Assembly: GCA_030148625.1 (NCBI GenBank)
Contig: JASBTC010000172.1
Location: 1-18,464 of the forward strand
Length of the DNA: 18,464 bases
Source: Sphingobium sp.
GTDB lineage: Bacteria > Pseudomonadota > Alphaproteobacteria > Sphingomonadales > Sphingomonadaceae
Reading direction: 5' to 3'
Below, piece after piece: positions 16,301-18,464 of this stretch (position 1 is the stretch's first letter; each line of letters begins with the position of its first letter). Made by a program: the position numbers and the translations under genes. The notes below the pieces were generated by a model. That model was not told the origin of the DNA, ran no database searches, and saw nothing but the letters and a program-made list of their open reading frames with translations.

Positions 16301-17323
16301 TCATGCGATGCGGCGCAGTGCGCGTTCGAACAGGCGGACGGCGCGGTCGTGAAGCTTGTCGCCGGTCTCCTTCGGCGCCTTTCCGGCAGCGGCGCGCGCA
16401 TGGGTGCCTTCGAGGAGGATGCCGAGCTTGTAGCAGGCGAGCACCGCGTACCAGTCGACCGCCGACAGATCGCGCGATGAATTGGCGGCATAGGTGTCGA
16501 CCAGTTCCTGCGCGGTCGGGAAGCCGATCCAGGGTTTGACGCTGACCATCGGCACCGTCTCCACCGGATCGAGCCAGGTCGCGAGCAGCCAGCCCAGGTC
16601 GATCAGCGGATCGCCGATCGTCGCCAATTCCCAGTCGACGATCGCGGCGAGCTCGCCCGAGTCATTCTGGTACATCACATTGGCGAGGTGATAGTCGCCA
16701 TGCATGATGCCCGGCGTGAAATGCTGCGGCCGGTGCGCGTCGAGCCAGGCGGCGACGCGGTCGACTCCGGGCAGGTTTGCCGCACCCGCCCACCCCGCGA
16801 ATTCGCCATAGCTTTCGAGCTGCGCTTTCCAGCGCGCCACTTGCCGCGCAAGATAATTGTCAGGCTTGCCGAAATCGGAGAGGCCGAGCGCGGCATGATC
16901 GAGCGCGCCCAATGCCGCGATCCCGTCGACCAAGGCAATGCCCATGCGGTGCTGGATCTCGGCCGATCCGGCATGGAGCGCCGGCAGCCCCGCCACCGGA
17001 TTGAAGCCGGCGATCGGCTCCATCAGGTAGAATGCCGCGCCGAGCACGCTTTCGTCGCCGCATGCCGCGATCAGGCGCGGATGCGGCACCGCCGTATCGG
17101 CGATCGCGGCGAGCAGACGTGCCTCGCGCCGCATCGTCTCGTTGGAATTGCCGCGCAGATGCTGCGGCGGACGGCGTAGCACATAGGGCCGGCCGGCGCG
17201 TTCGAATCGGATCAGGATGTTCTGCGTACCGCCGGTCAGCGCCTCGACATTCTCGATGGCACCGGCGCCGAGTCGCTCGGCGTCCATCCAGTCGGTCAGC
17301 GCGGAAACGTCGATCTGATCCAC
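16301..17323 (-). CDS. Aminoglycoside phosphotransferase-fold kinase (LvaA-like, ACAD10/11 N-domain-like)
   Basis: 340 residues. The small-lobe beginning 'LTGGTQNILIRFERAGRPYVLRR' is split around 29-51. The Brenner motif 'HGDYHLANV' (208-216, with Asp210 and Asn215) and the metal-binding 'VDWELATIGDPLIDLGW' (Asp230) mark a phosphotransferase of the APH/choline-kinase fold. Bacterial proteins of this sort beside acyl-CoA dehydrogenases correspond to the kinase half of ACAD10/ACAD11 and to LvaA of P. putida, which phosphorylates the 4-hydroxyl of 4-hydroxyacyl-CoA. Drug resistance is unlikely given the operon. The start is GTG at 17323 with GAGG shortly upstream; it heads the eight-gene operon. 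Confidence 0.87.
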   Translation of the reverse strand: MDQIDVSALTDWMDAERLGAGAIENVEALTGGTQNILIRFERAGRPYVLRRPPQHLRGNSNETMRREARLLAAIADTAVPHPRLIAACGDESVLGAAFYLMEPIAGFNPVAGLPALHAGSAEIQHRMGIALVDGIAALGALDHAALGLSDFGKPDNYLARQVARWKAQLESYGEFAGWAGAANLPGVDRVAAWLDAHRPQHFTPGIMHGDYHLANVMYQNDSGELAAIVDWELATIGDPLIDLGWLLATWLDPVETVPMVSVKPWIGFPTAQELVDTYAANSSRDLSAVDWYAVLACYKLGILLEGTHARAAAGKAPKETGDKLHDRAVRLFERALRRIA

Positions 17324-17360
17324 CCTTTCCTCATCCTCTCGCCTGTTCTAATTCATTTGG

Positions 17361-17389
17361 ATAATGCGCTTGACGTGGAGGCTTGGCAA
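17361..17389 (-). promoter_or_regulatory. Candidate sigma-70 promoter of the eight-gene operon
   Basis: Reading the minus strand, TTGCCA (17389-17384) and CATTAT (17366-17361) are separated by 17 bases. The transcript would start near 17354, about 30 bases before the GTG at 17323. It is the only good match in the short divergent gap 17324-17404. Confidence 0.45.
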
Positions 17390-17398
17390 TGAAATTCT
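17370..17398 (+). promoter_or_regulatory. Candidate promoter of the second TetR gene, overlapping the divergent operon promoter
   Basis: TTGACG (17370-17375) and a weak -10, AATTCT (17393-17398), are separated by 17 bases. The predicted transcript start falls at about the ATG (17405), so the mRNA could be leaderless; no Shine-Dalgarno is visible. The elements overlap those of the opposite promoter, so one bound regulator could block both. Confidence 0.3.
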
Positions 17399-17404
17399 GC
17401 ACTC

Positions 17405-18088
17405 ATGGTTAGATTGTCTCCGAAACAGCCTGGCATGGCAGCCGAACATATGAAGCGCGTCGCGCGCCGGCTGTTCGCCGAACGCGGCGTCGACGGCGTG
17501 ACGGTGCGCGATATCGCGGAAGCCGCGGGCCAGCGGAATCACGGCGCAGTCAGCTATCATTTCGGATCGAAGGAAACTCTGGTCCGCGAGATCATCCGCG
17601 ACGGCGCGATCCTGATCGACGAACGGCGCAACGCCGCGCTCGACGCGCGCGAGGCGGATGGCGGCCCGGCGACGATCAGCGAGGTCGTCGACATCCTCGT
17701 CTACACCGCGACCGCGATGGACGAATCGGCGGTGGGCGAGGACAGCTATATCCGCTTCGTCACCATGCTGGGCATGACTCACCGCGAACTGTTCCTGAGC
17801 GCGCTCGAAGGGCGCTGGAACTCGGGCTATCTGCGCTGTCTCGACCATCTGCGCCGGCTGATGCCCGCCGACATGCCGTCCGCGATGAAGAATCAGCGCT
17901 TCGTCTTCATGGGCGCCTATCTCAGCAGCATCCTCTCGCTGCGCGAAGCGGCACTGACCGACACGAGCCGCGCGCACCCGATCTGGCAGTCGGAGCAGAC
18001 ATTGCGGCATTTTGCGAGCACTCTGACCGCGCTGATCGAAGCGCCCGGCGATGAAGAGGCGCGCGGTACCGTGAGAGGGCGAGGATGA
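17405..18088 (+). CDS. TetR/AcrR family transcriptional regulator, coupled to the FO synthase gene
   Basis: 227 residues. The DNA-binding domain has 'MKRVARRLFAERGVDGVTVRDIAEAAG' split over 16-42, then 'HGAVSYHFGSKETLVREII' (46-64), a standard TetR helix-turn-helix. The C-terminal domain has no mark I can assign, but the length is normal. The start at 17405 lacks a ribosome binding site, as does the alternative ATG at 17435. It is divergent from the kinase-led operon across an 81-bp gap and probably controls it. Its stop TGA (18086-18088) overlaps the ATG of the FO synthase gene (ATGA), so the regulator and that enzyme are on one transcript. The ligand is unknown. Confidence 0.9.
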   Translation: MVRLSPKQPGMAAEHMKRVARRLFAERGVDGVTVRDIAEAAGQRNHGAVSYHFGSKETLVREIIRDGAILIDERRNAALDAREADGGPATISEVVDILVYTATAMDESAVGEDSYIRFVTMLGMTHRELFLSALEGRWNSGYLRCLDHLRRLMPADMPSAMKNQRFVFMGAYLSSILSLREAALTDTSRAHPIWQSEQTLRHFASTLTALIEAPGDEEARGTVRGRG

Positions 18089-18464
18089 TCGACAGCATTG
18101 CCGCTTCGACTGCAGACGCATCGCTGCGTGCCCATCTGCTCGACACCGATCTCGCCACATTGATGGCCGAGGCGCGCAGCCTGCGCGATGCCGGCCATGG
18201 CCGGTTGCAGAGCTGGTCCCCCAAGGTCTTCATCCCGCTGACCCAGCTTTGCCGCGACCTTTGCCATTATTGCACCTTCTCGCGACCGCCCGAACGCGGC
18301 GCCCGGGCCTATCTGACGCGCGACGAGGTGATCGCGATCGCACGCGCCGGCCAGCAGGCCGGATGCACCGAGGCGCTGTTCACATTGGGCGAGAAGCCCG
18401 AGTTGCGCCACCGGCTGGCACGCGAGGAACTCGACCGGCTGGGCCACGCGACCACCCTCTCCTA
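18085..18464 (+). CDS. fbiC: FO synthase, CofG-type radical SAM domain (FbiC/CofG), N-terminal fragment cut by window edge
   Basis: 126 complete codons are present. The reading frame starts at ATG 18085 and is open at the right edge. The translation has 'SWSPKVFIPLTQLC' leading into the radical SAM cysteines Cys56, Cys60 and Cys63 ('CRDLCHYCTFSRPP'), then 'YLTRDEVIAIARAG' and 'GCTEALFTLGEKPE'. This matches the start of the CofG half of FO synthase (FbiC in actinobacteria), where the cluster binds an [4Fe-4S] centre. CofG with CofH joins a diaminouracil and tyrosine to make FO, the deazaflavin of coenzyme F420 and a photolyase antenna. Whether the CofH half is fused or separate lies beyond the edge, so 'cofG' could be the right symbol. 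Confidence 0.88.
   Translation, partial: MIDSIAASTADASLRAHLLDTDLATLMAEARSLRDAGHGRLQSWSPKVFIPLTQLCRDLCHYCTFSRPPERGARAYLTRDEVIAIARAGQQAGCTEALFTLGEKPELRHRLAREELDRLGHATTLS

Noticed and set aside
16301..17323. Aminoglycoside resistance gene
   Set aside because: The fold is shared, but its place at the head of a CoA-catabolic operon beside an ACAD10/11-type gene points to an acyl-CoA kinase.

Overview
The window is about 64% GC (by eye) and densely coded, with few intergenic gaps. It looks like chromosomal DNA of an alphaproteobacterium, most probably a sphingomonad. The reasons are the crowding of CoA-metabolism genes under TetR regulators, and an intergenic palindromic repeat (core CTGAACTTGTTTCAG) of a kind I recall from Sphingomonadaceae. 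This assignment is inference; no rRNA or other marker gene is present. Every gene looks intact except the two cut by the window ends. I see no mobile element, CRISPR array or tRNA.

Layout. (1) Positions 1-3451, minus strand: an operon reading leftwards with two unequal acyl-CoA dehydrogenase subunits, an MDR-family NADPH oxidoreductase, and the first 34 codons of a CaiB/BaiF CoA-transferase that runs off the left edge. (2) Positions 3749-6017, plus strand: a divergent unit of a TetR regulator, an enoyl-CoA hydratase/isomerase-family protein that lacks both hydratase glutamates, and a flavin reductase-family protein. (3) Positions 6018-6190: a convergent gap holding a double hairpin repeat. 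(4) Positions 6191-17323, minus strand: eight tightly packed genes reading leftwards from 17323, most with 1-4 nt overlaps. In order of transcription they are an APH-fold kinase, an SDR, an ACAD10/ACAD11-type acyl-CoA dehydrogenase, an MFS transporter, an acyl-CoA ligase, a PQQ-dependent quinohaemoprotein dehydrogenase lipoprotein, a fused enoyl-CoA hydratase/3-hydroxyacyl-CoA dehydrogenase, and an exported SMP-30-type lipoprotein. (5) Positions 17405-18464, plus strand: a second TetR gene whose stop overlaps the start of an FO synthase (FbiC/CofG) gene. The FO synthase gene is cut by the right edge.

How the parts may work together. The large operon closely matches the enzyme set of the levulinate (lva) pathway of Pseudomonas putida and the domain set of mammalian ACAD10/ACAD11, where a 4-hydroxyacyl-CoA is phosphorylated and the phosphate is then eliminated by an acyl-CoA dehydrogenase-fold enzyme. 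Here that core is joined to a secreted PQQ alcohol dehydrogenase and a secreted lactonase-like protein. This suggests a complete route: oxidation and/or lactone opening in the periplasm, uptake by the MFS protein, CoA activation, removal of the 4-hydroxyl group through a phosphate ester, then beta-oxidation by the fused protein. No thiolase is in the window. The substrate is unknown, and the pathway is an inference from families and context.

The right edge shows that the organism probably makes the deazaflavin FO, and so perhaps cofactor F420. This cofactor is typical of Actinobacteria and archaea and is known only patchily in Proteobacteria. It raises the possibility that some redox steps near this locus, on the unseen side, use F420.
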